Origin: Mycobacterium ahvazicum
Lineage (GTDB): Bacteria > Actinomycetota > Actinomycetes > Mycobacteriales > Mycobacteriaceae
DNA: 64,000 nt
Direction of reading: 5' to 3'
NCBI RefSeq assembly: GCF_900176255.2
Contig: NZ_FXEG02000003.1
Coordinates: 186,001 to 250,000, forward strand
The notes beneath the pieces were generated by a model. It made no database searches. It saw only the letters and a program-made list of their open reading frames with translations, and was not told the DNA's origin. Position numbers and translations under genes: made by a program. This document shows, one piece after another, positions 35,047 to 45,853 of this stretch. Each line of letters starts with the position of its first letter. Positions within the stretch are counted from its first letter, which is position 1.

Positions 35047-38000
35047 AGCGTGGATTCGCCCGGCCGACGCCGGAGAAGCCTCCGGTCATCAAGCCGGAAA
35101 ACATCGTCCTGCCGACACCGCTGAGCATTCCGCCGCCCGAGGGCAAGCCGGTGTGGTTGGTTGTGGTCGGCGTTCTGGTGATCGGCCTGATGATCGGCAT
35201 GGTCGCCATGGTGTTCAGCAGCGGCTCTCGCGTATTCGGTGGCGCCGGCGCGATTTTCCCGATCTTCATGATCGGCGGTGTGGCGATGATGATGTTCGGC
35301 GGCCGGTTCGGCGGCCAGCAGCAGATGAGCCGCCCGAAGCTCGACTCGATGCGCGCCCAGTTCATGCTGATGCTGGACATGCTGCGTGAGACCGCGCACG
35401 AGTCGGCCGACAGCATGGACGCCAACTACCGCTGGTTCCACCCGGCTCCCGACACGCTGTCGGCGGCGGTGGGATCCCCGCGGATGTGGGAGCGCAAGCC
35501 TGACGGCAAGGACCTCAACTTCGGTGTGGTCCGCGTCGGCGTGGGTATGACGCGCCCCGAGGTGACCTGGGGTGAGCCCCAGAACATGCCGACCGATATC
35601 GAGCTGGAGCCCGTTACCGGTAAGGCACTTCAGGAATTCGGTCGCTATCAAAGCGTCGTATACAACCTGCCCAAGATGGTTTCGCTGCTCGTGGAACCGT
35701 GGTACGCGCTGATCGGTGAGCGCCCGCAGGTATTGGGATTGATGCGTGCGATCGTCTGTCAGCTGGCGTTCTCCCATGGCCCCGACCACGTGCAAATGGT
35801 CGTGGTCAGTTCGGACCTGGACGAATGGGATTGGGTCAAGTGGCTGCCGCACTTCGGCGATTCGCGGCGCCAGGACGCGGCGGGTAACGCCCGGATGGTC
35901 TACAGCTCGGTGCGCGAGTTCGCCGCCGAGCAAGCCGAATTGTTCGCCGGCCGTGGATCGTTCACGCCTCGCCACGCCAGCTCGTCGGCCCAGACGCCGA
36001 CGCCGCACACGGTGATCATCGCCGATGTCGTTGACCCGCAATGGGAATACGTGATCAGCGCCGAAGGTGTCGACGGCGTCACCTTCTTCGACCTGACCGG
36101 TTCTTCGATGTGGACGTCGGTTCCGGAGCGGACGCTGCGGTTCGACGACAAGGGCGTGATCGAGGCGCTGCCCCGGGACCGCGACACCTGGATGGTGATC
36201 GACGACAAGCCGTGGTTCTTCGCCCTGACCGACCAGATCAGCTCCGCTGAGGCTGAGGAGTTCAGTCAGAAGCTGGCGCACTGGCGCCTCGCGGAGGCCT
36301 ACGAGGAGATCGGCCAACGGGTAGCGCACATCGGCGCGCGGGACATCCTCGCCTACTACGGGGTTGACGATCCCGGTGACATCGACTTCGACGCGTTGTG
36401 GGGTGCCCGCACCGACACGATGGGCCGCTCGCGGTTGCGGGTGCCGTTCGGTAACCGCTCCGACAACGGCGAGCTGCTGTTCCTGGACATGAAATCACTG
36501 GACGAAGGCGGCGACGGCCCCCACGGCGTCATGTCCGGAACGACGGGTTCCGGTAAGTCGACACTGGTGCGCACCGTGATCGAGTCGCTGATGCTCGCCC
36601 ACCCGCCCGAGGAGCTGCAGTTCGTCTTGGCCGACCTCAAGGGTGGATCGGCGGTTAAGCCGTTCGCCGGGGTGCCGCATGTTTCGCGGATCATCACCGA
36701 CCTCGAGGAAGACCAGGCGCTGATGGAGCGCTTCCTCGACGCGCTGTGGGGTGAGATCGCCCGCCGCAAGGCGGTGTGCGACAACGCCGGGGTCGACGAC
36801 GCCAAGGAATACAACTCGGTGCGGTCCAGGATGCGCGCCCGCGGTCAGGACATGCCGCCGCTGCCGATGCTCGTGGTGGTTATCGACGAGTTCTACGAGT
36901 GGTTCCGCATCATGCCGACCGCGGTCGACGTCCTCGACTCGATCGGCCGGCAGGGACGCGCCTACTGGATCCACCTGATGATGGCTTCGCAGACGATCGA
37001 GAGCCGCGCCGAAAAGCTCATGGAGAACATGGGTTACCGGTTGGTGCTGAAAGCGCGTACCGCCGGTGCGGCGCAGGCCGCTGGTGTGCCCAACGCCGTA
37101 AACCTGCCCGCGCAAGCCGGTCTGGGTTACTTCCGTCGCAGCCTCGAGGACATCGTCCGGTTCCAGGCGGAGTTCCTGTGGCGTGACTACTACTCCCGCG
37201 GGATCACCATCGACGGCGACGACGCGCCGGTGCTGGTGCACAGTATCGATTACATTCGCCCGCAGCTGTTTACCAACTCGTTCACCCCGCTCGAGGTCAC
37301 CGAGGCCGGGCCGGACATCGAGCCGTCGCCGATTCTGGGCAACGGCGAGGTGCTCGAGGTCGACGGCGCCGAGAGCGAAGACGACGACAACGAAGGCATC
37401 AGGACGCCGAAGGTCGGCACGGAGATCATCAACCAGCTCCGCAAGATCGACTTCGAGCCTTACCGGTTGTGGCAGCCGCCGCTGACCCAGCCCGTCGCGA
37501 TCGACGAATTGGTCAACCGGTTCCTCGGCCACCCCTGGGACCAGGACTACGGCTCGTCGAAGGACCTGGTGTTCCCGATCGGGATCATCGACCGGCCGTT
37601 CAAGCACGACCAGCCGCCGTGGACGGTGGACACCTCCGGGCCGGGCGCCAACGTGCTGATCCTGGGCGCCGGTGGTGCGGGCAAGACCACGGCCCTGCAG
37701 ACGCTGATCTGCTCGGCCGCGCTGACCCACACCCCCGAGCAGATCCAGTTCTACTGCCTGGCCTACAGCAGTACCGCGCTGACCACGGTCGCGCGCCTGC
37801 CGCACGTGGGTGAGGTGGCCGGCCCGACCGACCCTTACGGTGTGCGCCGGACGGTGGCCGAACTGTTGGCCCTGGTGCGCGAACGCAAGCGCAGCTTCCT
37901 CGAGTACGGGATCGCGTCGATGGACGTGTTCCGGCGCCGCAAGTTCGGTGGCGAGGCCGGGCCGGTGCCCAACGACGGCTTCGGCGACGTCTACCTGGTG

Positions 38001-39215
38001 ATCGACAACTACCGGGCGCTGGCCGAGGAGAACGAGGTCCTGATCGAGCAGGTGAACCAGATCATCAACCAGGGCCCCTCGTTCGGCGTGCACGTTGTGG
38101 TCACCGCCGATCGCGAATCCGAGCTGCGGCCGCCGGTGCGTAGCGGGTTCGGGTCCCGCGTCGAGCTGCGCCTGGCCGCGGTCGAAGACGCCAAGCTGGT
38201 GCGGTCCCGCTTCGCCAAGGACGTCCCGGTCAAGCCCGGGCGCGGCATGGTCGCCGTCAACTACGTCCGACTCGACAGCGACCCGCAAGCGGGCCTGCAC
38301 ACGTTGGTGGCCCGGCCCGCGCTGGCCAACACCCCCGACAAGATCTTCGAGTCCGACAGCGTCGTCGCGGCCGTCAGCAGGCTCGCGAGCGGCCAGGCGC
38401 CGCCGGTGCGCCGTCTGCCGGCGCGGTTCGGCGTGGAGCAGGTGCGGGAGCTGGCTGCCCGCGACCACCGCCAGGGTGTTGGCGTCGGCGGAATCGCTTG
38501 GGCCATCTCCGAATTGGACCTGGCGCCGGTCTACCTGAACTTCAACGAGAACGCGCACTTGATGGTGACGGGCCGACGCGAATGTGGGCGTACCACGACG
38601 CTGGCCACGATCATGTCCGAGATCGGCCGGCTGTATGCCCCGGGCTCGAGCACCGCACCGACGCCCCCGGAGGGCAAGCCCTCGGCGCAGGTCTGGCTGG
38701 TCGACCCGCGTCGTCAGCTGCTGACGGTCCTGGGCACCGAGTATGTGGAGAAGTTCGCCTACAACCTCGACGGTGTGCAGGCGCTGGTGGGCGAGCTGGC
38801 CGCGGTCCTGGCCGCTCGCCAGCCTCCGCCGGGGCTATCCGCCCAGGAGTTGTTGTCGCGGTCGTGGTGGAGCGGTCCGGAGATCTTCCTGATCGTCGAC
38901 GACGTCCAGCAGCTGCCGCCGGGCTTCGATTCGCCGCTGCACCAGATCGCTCCGTGGGTGACCCGGGCCGCCGACGTCGGCCTGCATGTCCTGGTCACCC
39001 GGACGTTCGGTGGTTGGTCGTCGGCGGGCAGCGACCCGATTCTGCGGGCTCTGCACCAGGCGAACACGCCGCTGTTGGTGATGGACGCCGACCCGGACGA
39101 AGGCTTCATCCGCGGCAAGATGAAGGGCGGCCCGCTGCCCCGTGGTCGAGGCCTGCTGATGGCCGAGGACACCGGTGTGTTCGTCCAGGTGGCGGCAACC
39201 GAGGTCAACAAGTAG
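35043..39215 (+). CDS. eccC5: ESX-5 FtsK/SpoIIIE-type ATPase EccC5
   Basis: 1390 residues in one frame. Two membrane helices near residues 38-85 are followed by a domain of unknown function and three ATPase domains. ATPase 1 has GTTGSGKSTLV (about residue 500), ATPase 2 GAGGAGKTTALQT (about 875), and ATPase 3 a degenerate loop GRRECGRTTTLAT (about 1180). It is the motor that recognises secretion signals of PE/PPE and Esx substrates. M. tuberculosis Rv1783/Rv1784 were once annotated as two genes; here the frame is unbroken. A hairpin terminator follows the stop. Confidence 0.96.
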   Translation: MKRGFARPTPEKPPVIKPENIVLPTPLSIPPPEGKPVWLVVVGVLVIGLMIGMVAMVFSSGSRVFGGAGAIFPIFMIGGVAMMMFGGRFGGQQQMSRPKLDSMRAQFMLMLDMLRETAHESADSMDANYRWFHPAPDTLSAAVGSPRMWERKPDGKDLNFGVVRVGVGMTRPEVTWGEPQNMPTDIELEPVTGKALQEFGRYQSVVYNLPKMVSLLVEPWYALIGERPQVLGLMRAIVCQLAFSHGPDHVQMVVVSSDLDEWDWVKWLPHFGDSRRQDAAGNARMVYSSVREFAAEQAELFAGRGSFTPRHASSSAQTPTPHTVIIADVVDPQWEYVISAEGVDGVTFFDLTGSSMWTSVPERTLRFDDKGVIEALPRDRDTWMVIDDKPWFFALTDQISSAEAEEFSQKLAHWRLAEAYEEIGQRVAHIGARDILAYYGVDDPGDIDFDALWGARTDTMGRSRLRVPFGNRSDNGELLFLDMKSLDEGGDGPHGVMSGTTGSGKSTLVRTVIESLMLAHPPEELQFVLADLKGGSAVKPFAGVPHVSRIITDLEEDQALMERFLDALWGEIARRKAVCDNAGVDDAKEYNSVRSRMRARGQDMPPLPMLVVVIDEFYEWFRIMPTAVDVLDSIGRQGRAYWIHLMMASQTIESRAEKLMENMGYRLVLKARTAGAAQAAGVPNAVNLPAQAGLGYFRRSLEDIVRFQAEFLWRDYYSRGITIDGDDAPVLVHSIDYIRPQLFTNSFTPLEVTEAGPDIEPSPILGNGEVLEVDGAESEDDDNEGIRTPKVGTEIINQLRKIDFEPYRLWQPPLTQPVAIDELVNRFLGHPWDQDYGSSKDLVFPIGIIDRPFKHDQPPWTVDTSGPGANVLILGAGGAGKTTALQTLICSAALTHTPEQIQFYCLAYSSTALTTVARLPHVGEVAGPTDPYGVRRTVAELLALVRERKRSFLEYGIASMDVFRRRKFGGEAGPVPNDGFGDVYLVIDNYRALAEENEVLIEQVNQIINQGPSFGVHVVVTADRESELRPPVRSGFGSRVELRLAAVEDAKLVRSRFAKDVPVKPGRGMVAVNYVRLDSDPQAGLHTLVARPALANTPDKIFESDSVVAAVSRLASGQAPPVRRLPARFGVEQVRELAARDHRQGVGVGGIAWAISELDLAPVYLNFNENAHLMVTGRRECGRTTTLATIMSEIGRLYAPGSSTAPTPPEGKPSAQVWLVDPRRQLLTVLGTEYVEKFAYNLDGVQALVGELAAVLAARQPPPGLSAQELLSRSWWSGPEIFLIVDDVQQLPPGFDSPLHQIAPWVTRAADVGLHVLVTRTFGGWSSAGSDPILRALHQANTPLLVMDADPDEGFIRGKMKGGPLPRGRGLLMAEDTGVFVQVAATEVNK

Positions 39216-39223
39216 GGCAGCAG

Positions 39224-40893
<1,670 letters not shown>

Positions 40894-40948
40894 CGAGGAC
40901 CAACGGCGCCGGCGGCGTCCGGTCCTAAACAGGCAGGCGAACCCCGGG

Positions 40949-41032
40949 TGAACAGCCAACCGCCGCAAATGAACGCCAGTTGGCCGGGAGTGAACAATGG
41001 TTGGCCTGGTGTGAATAGTTGGCATCGCAAGT
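40949..41032 (+). repeat. Four 21-bp tandem repeats (TGAAC-type) upstream of the PPE gene
   Basis: TGAACA, TGAACG, TGAACA and TGAATA begin at 40949, 40970, 40991 and 41012, exactly 21 bases apart. Units 2 and 3 share TGAAC-n5-TTGGCC. In frame +1 from 40948 the units translate as VNSQPPQ, MNASWPG, VNNGWPG and VNSWHRK, so a heptapeptide repeat is equally visible. The spacing equals two helical turns and also seven codons, hence an operator array and a coding repeat are both possible. Confidence 0.7.
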
Positions 41033-41315
41033 CGGTGGCCAGGGTATAAGCCATTAGTGTCTTTCACGAGCGGCAGTTCAGCCCAAGCGAGCTGTCGCTT
41101 GGTTGCTGGTAGTGGGGGGTAATCGAGGCAGGATGGGCATGACGCTGCTGACCAACTGTCCGGGAAACATGGTGGTAGAACACCGTGTCGGCGATGGCGG
41201 GCGGATGCACCTAAACCTACCGGATTGCCGGCTCAACGGGTTTGCCAACCCGCGGACACGTCTGGCTTTCAACGGGTCGGCGGTCCGGGGATAGCAGGTG
41301 CCGAGGCAGCCGCTA

Positions 41316-41375
41316 ATGGTTAGTACAGGTTCTTACGCGATAGCCGAGATTGCCACCGCAATCCCGGCCAATTGA
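41316..41375 (+). CDS. 19-residue ORF just before the first PPE gene (hypothetical)
   Basis: [19 protein letters not shown] from ATG 41316, its TGA abutting the GGAGG of the PPE ribosome binding site. Only a weak GAGG lies upstream. It could be a leader peptide whose termination puts ribosomes on the PPE start, or chance. Confidence 0.2.
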   Translation: MVSTGSYAIAEIATAIPAN

Positions 41376-41385
41376 GGAGGACACG

Positions 41386-42621
41386 GTGTTGGACTTCGGA
41401 GCGTTACCGCCCGAAATCAATTCCGGTCGCATGTATGTGGGCCCGGGATCGGGGCCAATGATGGCCGCTGCCGCAGGCTGGGACGCGCTGTCGGCCGAGC
41501 TGGCCATAGCGGCCAGCGGATACAACTCGGTGATTTCCGAGCTGACCAGCGGACCGTGGATGGGGCCCGTGTCGCAGCGGATGCTCGCCGCGGTCCTGCC
41601 GTATATGACCTGGCTCAGCTCGATGGCGGCCGATACGGAGCAGACCGCGATGCAAGCCCGGGGGGCGGCCGCCGCGTTCGAGGCGGCGTTCATGGCGACG
41701 GTGCCACCGCCGGTGATCGCGGCCAACCGCGTGTTGTTGGCGACCCTGATCGCGACCAACTTCTTCGGCCAGAACACCCCGGCGATCGCGGTCACCGAGG
41801 CCCAGTACATGGAGATGTGGGCGCAGGACGCCGTCACCATGTACAGCTACGCGGCCGCATCGGCGATCGAGGCGGAGGTGCCTCCGATCACGTCGTCGCC
41901 GCAGACCACCACCCCGGACGGGACGAACAACCAGGCGCAAGCAGTGGCAAAGGCCGCTTCCGAGCCGGCGAGCCAGTCGGGTCAGACCGTGACCAACGCC
42001 GGCACGCAAATGGCCTCCAACAGCACGGTGCCGCAGATGCTGCAGCAAGCCTCGGTAAACGCCCCGGCCGCGGCGCCCCAGCAGCTCGCCGCCGCGCAGG
42101 ATCCGCCCTGGTGGCAGGGGTGGTTCACGATCCCGACGCCGGACAATCCCAATGGCTGGACCCCAGGCTTCTTCAACACGCTGCGCCAGGGCCTGCAGGC
42201 CTACTTCGGCGTTGGTCTTGGAGCCTTCGGCTACCAGATGCAGCAGCAGTTGACCTTCGGTATCGGTACCACGGCCGGTGGTAGTGGTGCGTGGTACCCG
42301 ACGCCGCAGTTCGCCGGTCTGGCCGCGCTGGGCGGTGGCCACCCCGGCGGCCTCGCGGCCACCGCGCACCTGGCCACCTCGGTCAAGGTCGGCGGACTCT
42401 CGGTCCCCAACGCCTGGGCCGGTGCGGCACCCACCGCCGTCGAGGAACCGGCCATCCATGCCACCACCGTCAACTACGCCACCAGCGCCGCCGGACCCGC
42501 CAACAACGGCGTCCTGCAGGGCATGCCCATGACCGGTACCGGACGACGCGCCGCCACCGGCTTCACCCACAAATACGGGTTCAAGCGCAACGTGCTTGTC
42601 CGTCCACCGTCCGCGGGATAA
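41386..42621 (+). CDS. PPE family protein, PPE-SVP type (PPE25/PPE27-like)
   Basis: 411 residues from GTG 41386 behind GAGGAGG. The PPE domain begins [20 protein letters not shown] and has the WxG turn in SGPWMGPVS. The region of about residues 95-145 ends [15 protein letters not shown]. The C-terminal part holds GGLSVPNAW (SVP motif) and ends [15 protein letters not shown]. The ending resembles PPE27 and the position PPE25. It is secreted by ESX-5, probably paired with a PE protein and chaperoned by EspG5. A 124-bp tract is identical to the PPE gene at 46226. Confidence 0.88.
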   Translation: MLDFGALPPEINSGRMYVGPGSGPMMAAAAGWDALSAELAIAASGYNSVISELTSGPWMGPVSQRMLAAVLPYMTWLSSMAADTEQTAMQARGAAAAFEAAFMATVPPPVIAANRVLLATLIATNFFGQNTPAIAVTEAQYMEMWAQDAVTMYSYAAASAIEAEVPPITSSPQTTTPDGTNNQAQAVAKAASEPASQSGQTVTNAGTQMASNSTVPQMLQQASVNAPAAAPQQLAAAQDPPWWQGWFTIPTPDNPNGWTPGFFNTLRQGLQAYFGVGLGAFGYQMQQQLTFGIGTTAGGSGAWYPTPQFAGLAALGGGHPGGLAATAHLATSVKVGGLSVPNAWAGAAPTAVEEPAIHATTVNYATSAAGPANNGVLQGMPMTGTGRRAATGFTHKYGFKRNVLVRPPSAG

Positions 42622-42646
42622 CGGCCATGACGAATTCGAATCTCGA

Positions 42647-42709
42647 GGAACAGAAGTGACGGCCAGATGAACAGAGATTGTCCGGGTCTGAACAGTTCGC
42701 ATGGACAGG
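42647..42709 (+). repeat. Three 21-bp TGAACA-type repeats upstream of PE18-like gene
   Basis: GGAACA at 42647, TGAACA at 42668 and TGAACA at 42689 are spaced by exactly 21 bases. The middle unit continues TTGTCCGGG, matching the TTGGCCGGG of the array at 40949. In the frame of ATG 42667 they read RNRSDGQ, MNRDCPG, LNSSHGQ. That frame stays open to 42807 and overlaps the PE start by 13 bases. Confidence 0.6.
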
Positions 42710-42794
42710 GCAAGTCCAACAGCGGGCGAACTAACGTCATTATCGGGAAAACCCGTCGGTGCGCGCACCGGACGGTTACTGAGGAGGGAATCAC

Positions 42795-43094
42795 ATGTCG
42801 TTTGTGACAACGCAGCCAGAAGCGTTGGCGGCGGCGGCGAGCACATTGCAGGGGATCGGTTCGGCGCTGACCGCCCAGAATGCTGCGGCCGCTGCTCCGA
42901 CGACGGGTGTGGTACCGGCCGCCGCCGATGAGGTGTCGGCGCTGACCGCGGCACAGTTCGCTGCACACGCGCAGATGTACCAGGCGGTCAGTGCACAGGC
43001 CACCGCCATCCACGAGCAATTCGTCAACACCTTGAGCATGAGCTCGGGGTCATATGCGCTGACAGAGGCGGCCAACGCGGCCGCGGCCGGCTAA
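42795..43094 (+). CDS. PE18: PE family protein, PE18-like
   Basis: 99 residues, a PE-only protein: SFVTTQPEALAAAASTLQ at the start and a C-terminal helix carrying the YxxxE-type secretion signal region. GAGGAGGG precedes the ATG. It would form a helical-bundle dimer with the PPE encoded 11 bp downstream (43105). The product differs at only three positions from the PE19-like protein at 49153. ESX-5 substrate. Confidence 0.9.
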   Translation: MSFVTTQPEALAAAASTLQGIGSALTAQNAAAAAPTTGVVPAAADEVSALTAAQFAAHAQMYQAVSAQATAIHEQFVNTLSMSSGSYALTEAANAAAAG

Positions 43095-43104
43095 GGGGAT
43101 CACG

Positions 43105-44319
43105 ATGATTGATTTTGGGGCTCTCCCTCCAGAAGTGAACTCCGCCCGCATGTATTCGGGCGCGGGTTCGACGTCGATGACGACGGCGGCTTCGGCCTGG
43201 CGTTCGCTTGCCGCGGAGCTGAATGCGGCCGCGTTGGGCTACGACAACGTGATCACTCAGTTGTCCAGCGAGGAGTGGCTGGGGCCGGCCTCGGCCGCCG
43301 CGGTCCAGGCGCTGACGCCGTATGTGACGTGGATGAAGACCACCGCCACTCAGGCCGAAGAGGCTGCCCAGCAGCTCGATGCGGCCTCCGTGGCGTTCGA
43401 GACGGCGTTCGCCTCGGTGGTGCCTCCGCCACTGATCGCCCAGAACCGCGCCCTGCTGACCCAGGCTCTGCAAACCAACGTGTTAGGTCAGAACACCGGT
43501 GTGATCGCCCAGCTCGAGTCGCAGTACGGGCAGATGTGGGCTCAGGACGCCAGCACCATGTACAACTATGCCGGGCAATCGTCGTCGGCAACGAAGGTAA
43601 CCCCGTTTGCTGCGGCGCCCGAGGTATCCACCCAAGATGCGGGGGCCAAGCAAGCCGCAGCGACCTCAGCCGCGTCGGCGACCGGCACCGGCAACGCCGC
43701 CACTACCACGGCGCAGGCAATCCAGCAGACGCCCCAAACGTTGGCGGCGATCACCACGCCCGCTCAAGCCACCAACAACGCGGACCTGCTCACGCAGGGG
43801 TGGTTCCTGCTGACCGGGCAGACCGTCCTGCCCAGCAGCTTCGCGACCTTCGTCAACGGTCTGAGCCCGTTCGTCGGTTTCGCCTATAACACCGAGGGTC
43901 TGCCGTACTTCTCCGTCGGTATGGGTAACAGTGGTGTGCAGATCGCCAAAAGTACCGGGGCCCTCGGCGGTGCGGCCGCCAGCGCGGCCTCCGCGGCACC
44001 CAAGGGCCTGGCCGGTCTGGGCGGCATGCTCGGCGGCGGTGCCCACGCGGCGCCGGCGGTGGCAGCCGGTCTGGGCAACGCGGCCTCCGTCGGTCGGCTG
44101 TCGGTGCCGGCCGTGTGGTCTGGAGCCGCTCCGGCGGTCAGCCACGCCGCCGCCGTACCCGTCAGCGCCATCACCGCGGCCCCCGAAGCCGCGGGCTCGG
44201 GCAACCTGCTCGGTGGTATGCCACTGGCGGGCATGGGCGCCGGCCAAGGCTTCGGTGCCTCCGGTCCGCGCTACGGATTCCGCCCCACCGTGATGGCCCG
44301 CCCGCCCTTCGCCGGGTAG
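43105..44319 (+). CDS. PPE26: PPE family protein, PPE26-like (SVP type)
   Basis: 404 residues. [20 protein letters not shown] opens the PPE domain, WxG is in SEEWLGPAS, and GQMWAQDASTMYNYAGQSSS closes it. The C-terminal part has YNTEGLPYFSVGMGN, a glycine-rich GGMLGGGAH, GRLSVPAVW and the ending PRYGFRPTVMARPPFAG, all as in M. tuberculosis PPE26. It forms an operon with the PE18-like gene. It is the first of three close paralogues in this locus. A strong terminator follows. Confidence 0.9.
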   Translation: MIDFGALPPEVNSARMYSGAGSTSMTTAASAWRSLAAELNAAALGYDNVITQLSSEEWLGPASAAAVQALTPYVTWMKTTATQAEEAAQQLDAASVAFETAFASVVPPPLIAQNRALLTQALQTNVLGQNTGVIAQLESQYGQMWAQDASTMYNYAGQSSSATKVTPFAAAPEVSTQDAGAKQAAATSAASATGTGNAATTTAQAIQQTPQTLAAITTPAQATNNADLLTQGWFLLTGQTVLPSSFATFVNGLSPFVGFAYNTEGLPYFSVGMGNSGVQIAKSTGALGGAAASAASAAPKGLAGLGGMLGGGAHAAPAVAAGLGNAASVGRLSVPAVWSGAAPAVSHAAAVPVSAITAAPEAAGSGNLLGGMPLAGMGAGQGFGASGPRYGFRPTVMARPPFAG

Positions 44320-44337
44320 CCATTCGATTCACTGCGA

Positions 44338-44382
44338 ATGCACGCATGACGGCCGCATGGCCGTCATGCGTGCATTTTGTTT
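44338..44382 (+). terminator. Intrinsic terminator after the PPE26-like gene
   Basis: A 17-bp perfect stem (44338-44354 with 44359-44375, arms ATGCACGCATGACGGCC and its complement), loop GCAT, followed by TTTTGTTTGT. This is a textbook U-tailed terminator, rare in mycobacteria. It ends the PE18-PPE26 unit. Confidence 0.88.
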
Positions 44383-44405
44383 GTCCCGACTCGATGTGAG
44401 CGGCC

Positions 44406-44432
44406 GAAACCCGTTGCAGTTGAACGGGTTTC
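44406..44432 (+). terminator. Second hairpin downstream of the terminator
   Basis: GAAACCCGTT (44406-44415) and AACGGGTTTC (44423-44432) form a perfect 10-bp stem with a 7-base loop. No U-run follows. It may back up the preceding terminator or lie in the leader of the next PPE gene. Confidence 0.45.
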
Positions 44433-44620
44433 ACGTGCCCTAGTTCTGTCACGCTCCGAGTCACAGGTCCCAGACTGCCAGCGCGTCGCGCACCTCGGCA
44501 ACGGATGTAGGCACCCGACAACGCCTGTCGTCAAGGGTCGAATCTCGTAGATCCGCTGGGCTATTCGCGATGGAATCTAAGCACCACGCGCAATCCGACC
44601 GGGATCCAGGAGGCTCAGTC

Positions 44621-45853
44621 ATGTCGATTGATTTTGGGGCGTTGCCGCCAGAGGTCACCTCTGCGCGCCTATATGGGGGCGCAGGCGCGACGTCGTTGAT
44701 CACGGCAGCCTCGGCGTGGAATTCCCTTGCGGCCGAGCTGAACTCGGCTGCGATGGGCTACCAAAACGTGATCACTCAGCTATCGAGTGAGGAGTGGCTG
44801 GGGCCGGCCTCGGCCAAGGCCGTCCAAGCTCTGAATCCGTATGTGACATGGGTGAAAACCACTGCGGCCCAGGCCGAGCACGCGTCCCAGCAGCTCTCCG
44901 CGGCCTCGGCGGCGTTCGAGACCGCGTTCGCCTCGGTGGTACCGCCACCGGTCGTCGCGCAAAATCGCGCCTTGCTGGCCCAGGCGATGGCAACCAACGC
45001 GCTGGGCCAAAACGGCGGTTTGATCGCCCAGCTCGAGGCGGAATACGCAAAGATGTGGGCCCAGGACGCCACCACGATGTACAACTACGCGGCCCAGTCC
45101 GCATCGGCGACCAAGGTGACCCCGTTCAAATCGGCACCAGAGGTCACCGACCCCTCCGGGCAGGCCAAGCAGGGCGAGGCGACTTCGTCGGCGGCGGCCA
45201 CCGGAGCCGGCAATGCCGCGAATTCGACGGCCAATGCGATCACCCAGACACCGAGCACGCTGCAGTCGGCGGCTACGCCCGCGGCGGCGGCTGCCGCAGC
45301 GGCCACGCCCACGGACCCGTTCACCGAACTGTGGTTCCTGTTGACCGGGCAGACGACGTTGCCCACCAGCTTCGCCACGTTCGTCAACGGCCTGAGCCCG
45401 TTCGCCGGTTTCGCCTATAACACCGAGGGTCTGCCCTACTTCTCCGTTGGTATGGGCAACAGCGGTGTACAGATCGCCAAAAGTACCGGGGGCATCGTCT
45501 CGGCCACCGCGAGCGCGGCGTCGGCAGCCCCCAAGGGATTGGCCGGTCTGGGCGGCATGCTCGGCGGCGGCGCGACCCATGCGGCGCCTGCGGTCGCCGC
45601 GGGTCTGGGCAACGCGGGCTCGGTGGGCCGCCTGTCGGTCCCAGCCGTCTGGAACGGCGCCGCGCCGGCGATCGGCCACGCGACGGCCGTGCCGGTCAGC
45701 GCGATCAGCGCGGCTCCCGAAGCCGCTGGCTCGGGCAACCTGCTCGGTGGCATGCCCCTGGCCGGCATGGGCGGCGCCCATGGCGTCGGCGGCGCGGGAC
45801 CCCGCTACGGCTTCAAACCCACCGTCATGGCCCGCCCGCCCTTCGCCGGCTAG
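44621..45853 (+). CDS. PPE family protein, PPE26-like paralogue (SVP type)
   Basis: 410 residues from ATG 44621 behind AGGAGG. The N-terminal [22 protein letters not shown], WxG in SEEWLGPAS, YNTEGLPYFSVGMGN, GRLSVPAVW and the ending PRYGFKPTVMARPPFAG make it a close relative of the genes at 43105 and 47577. Its leader (CCAGGAGGCTCAG) and first codons are nearly the same as at 47577, pointing to duplication of gene plus ribosome binding site. No partner PE gene is adjacent. An earlier in-frame ATG (44570) is ignored. Confidence 0.88.
   Translation: MSIDFGALPPEVTSARLYGGAGATSLITAASAWNSLAAELNSAAMGYQNVITQLSSEEWLGPASAKAVQALNPYVTWVKTTAAQAEHASQQLSAASAAFETAFASVVPPPVVAQNRALLAQAMATNALGQNGGLIAQLEAEYAKMWAQDATTMYNYAAQSASATKVTPFKSAPEVTDPSGQAKQGEATSSAAATGAGNAANSTANAITQTPSTLQSAATPAAAAAAAATPTDPFTELWFLLTGQTTLPTSFATFVNGLSPFAGFAYNTEGLPYFSVGMGNSGVQIAKSTGGIVSATASAASAAPKGLAGLGGMLGGGATHAAPAVAAGLGNAGSVGRLSVPAVWNGAAPAIGHATAVPVSAISAAPEAAGSGNLLGGMPLAGMGGAHGVGGAGPRYGFKPTVMARPPFAG

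Noticed and set aside
34758..36329. 523-codon open frame opposite eccB5/eccC5
   Set aside because: His/Arg-rich shadow frame crossing two well-supported genes.
36495..38558. 687-codon open frame on the minus strand
   Set aside because: Completely inside eccC5 on the other strand, with Arg/His/Val-rich shadow composition and no motifs.
40894..41040. Stop-codon read-through of the ferredoxin into the VN-repeat frame
   Set aside because: The frame is open for 48 codons after the TGA, but ferredoxins of this type end at the TGA and no read-through context was recognised.
41103..41294. 63-codon open frame between the repeat array and the PPE gene
   Set aside because: No ribosome binding site or family similarity; start codon would be TTG. 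Not convincing as a gene.
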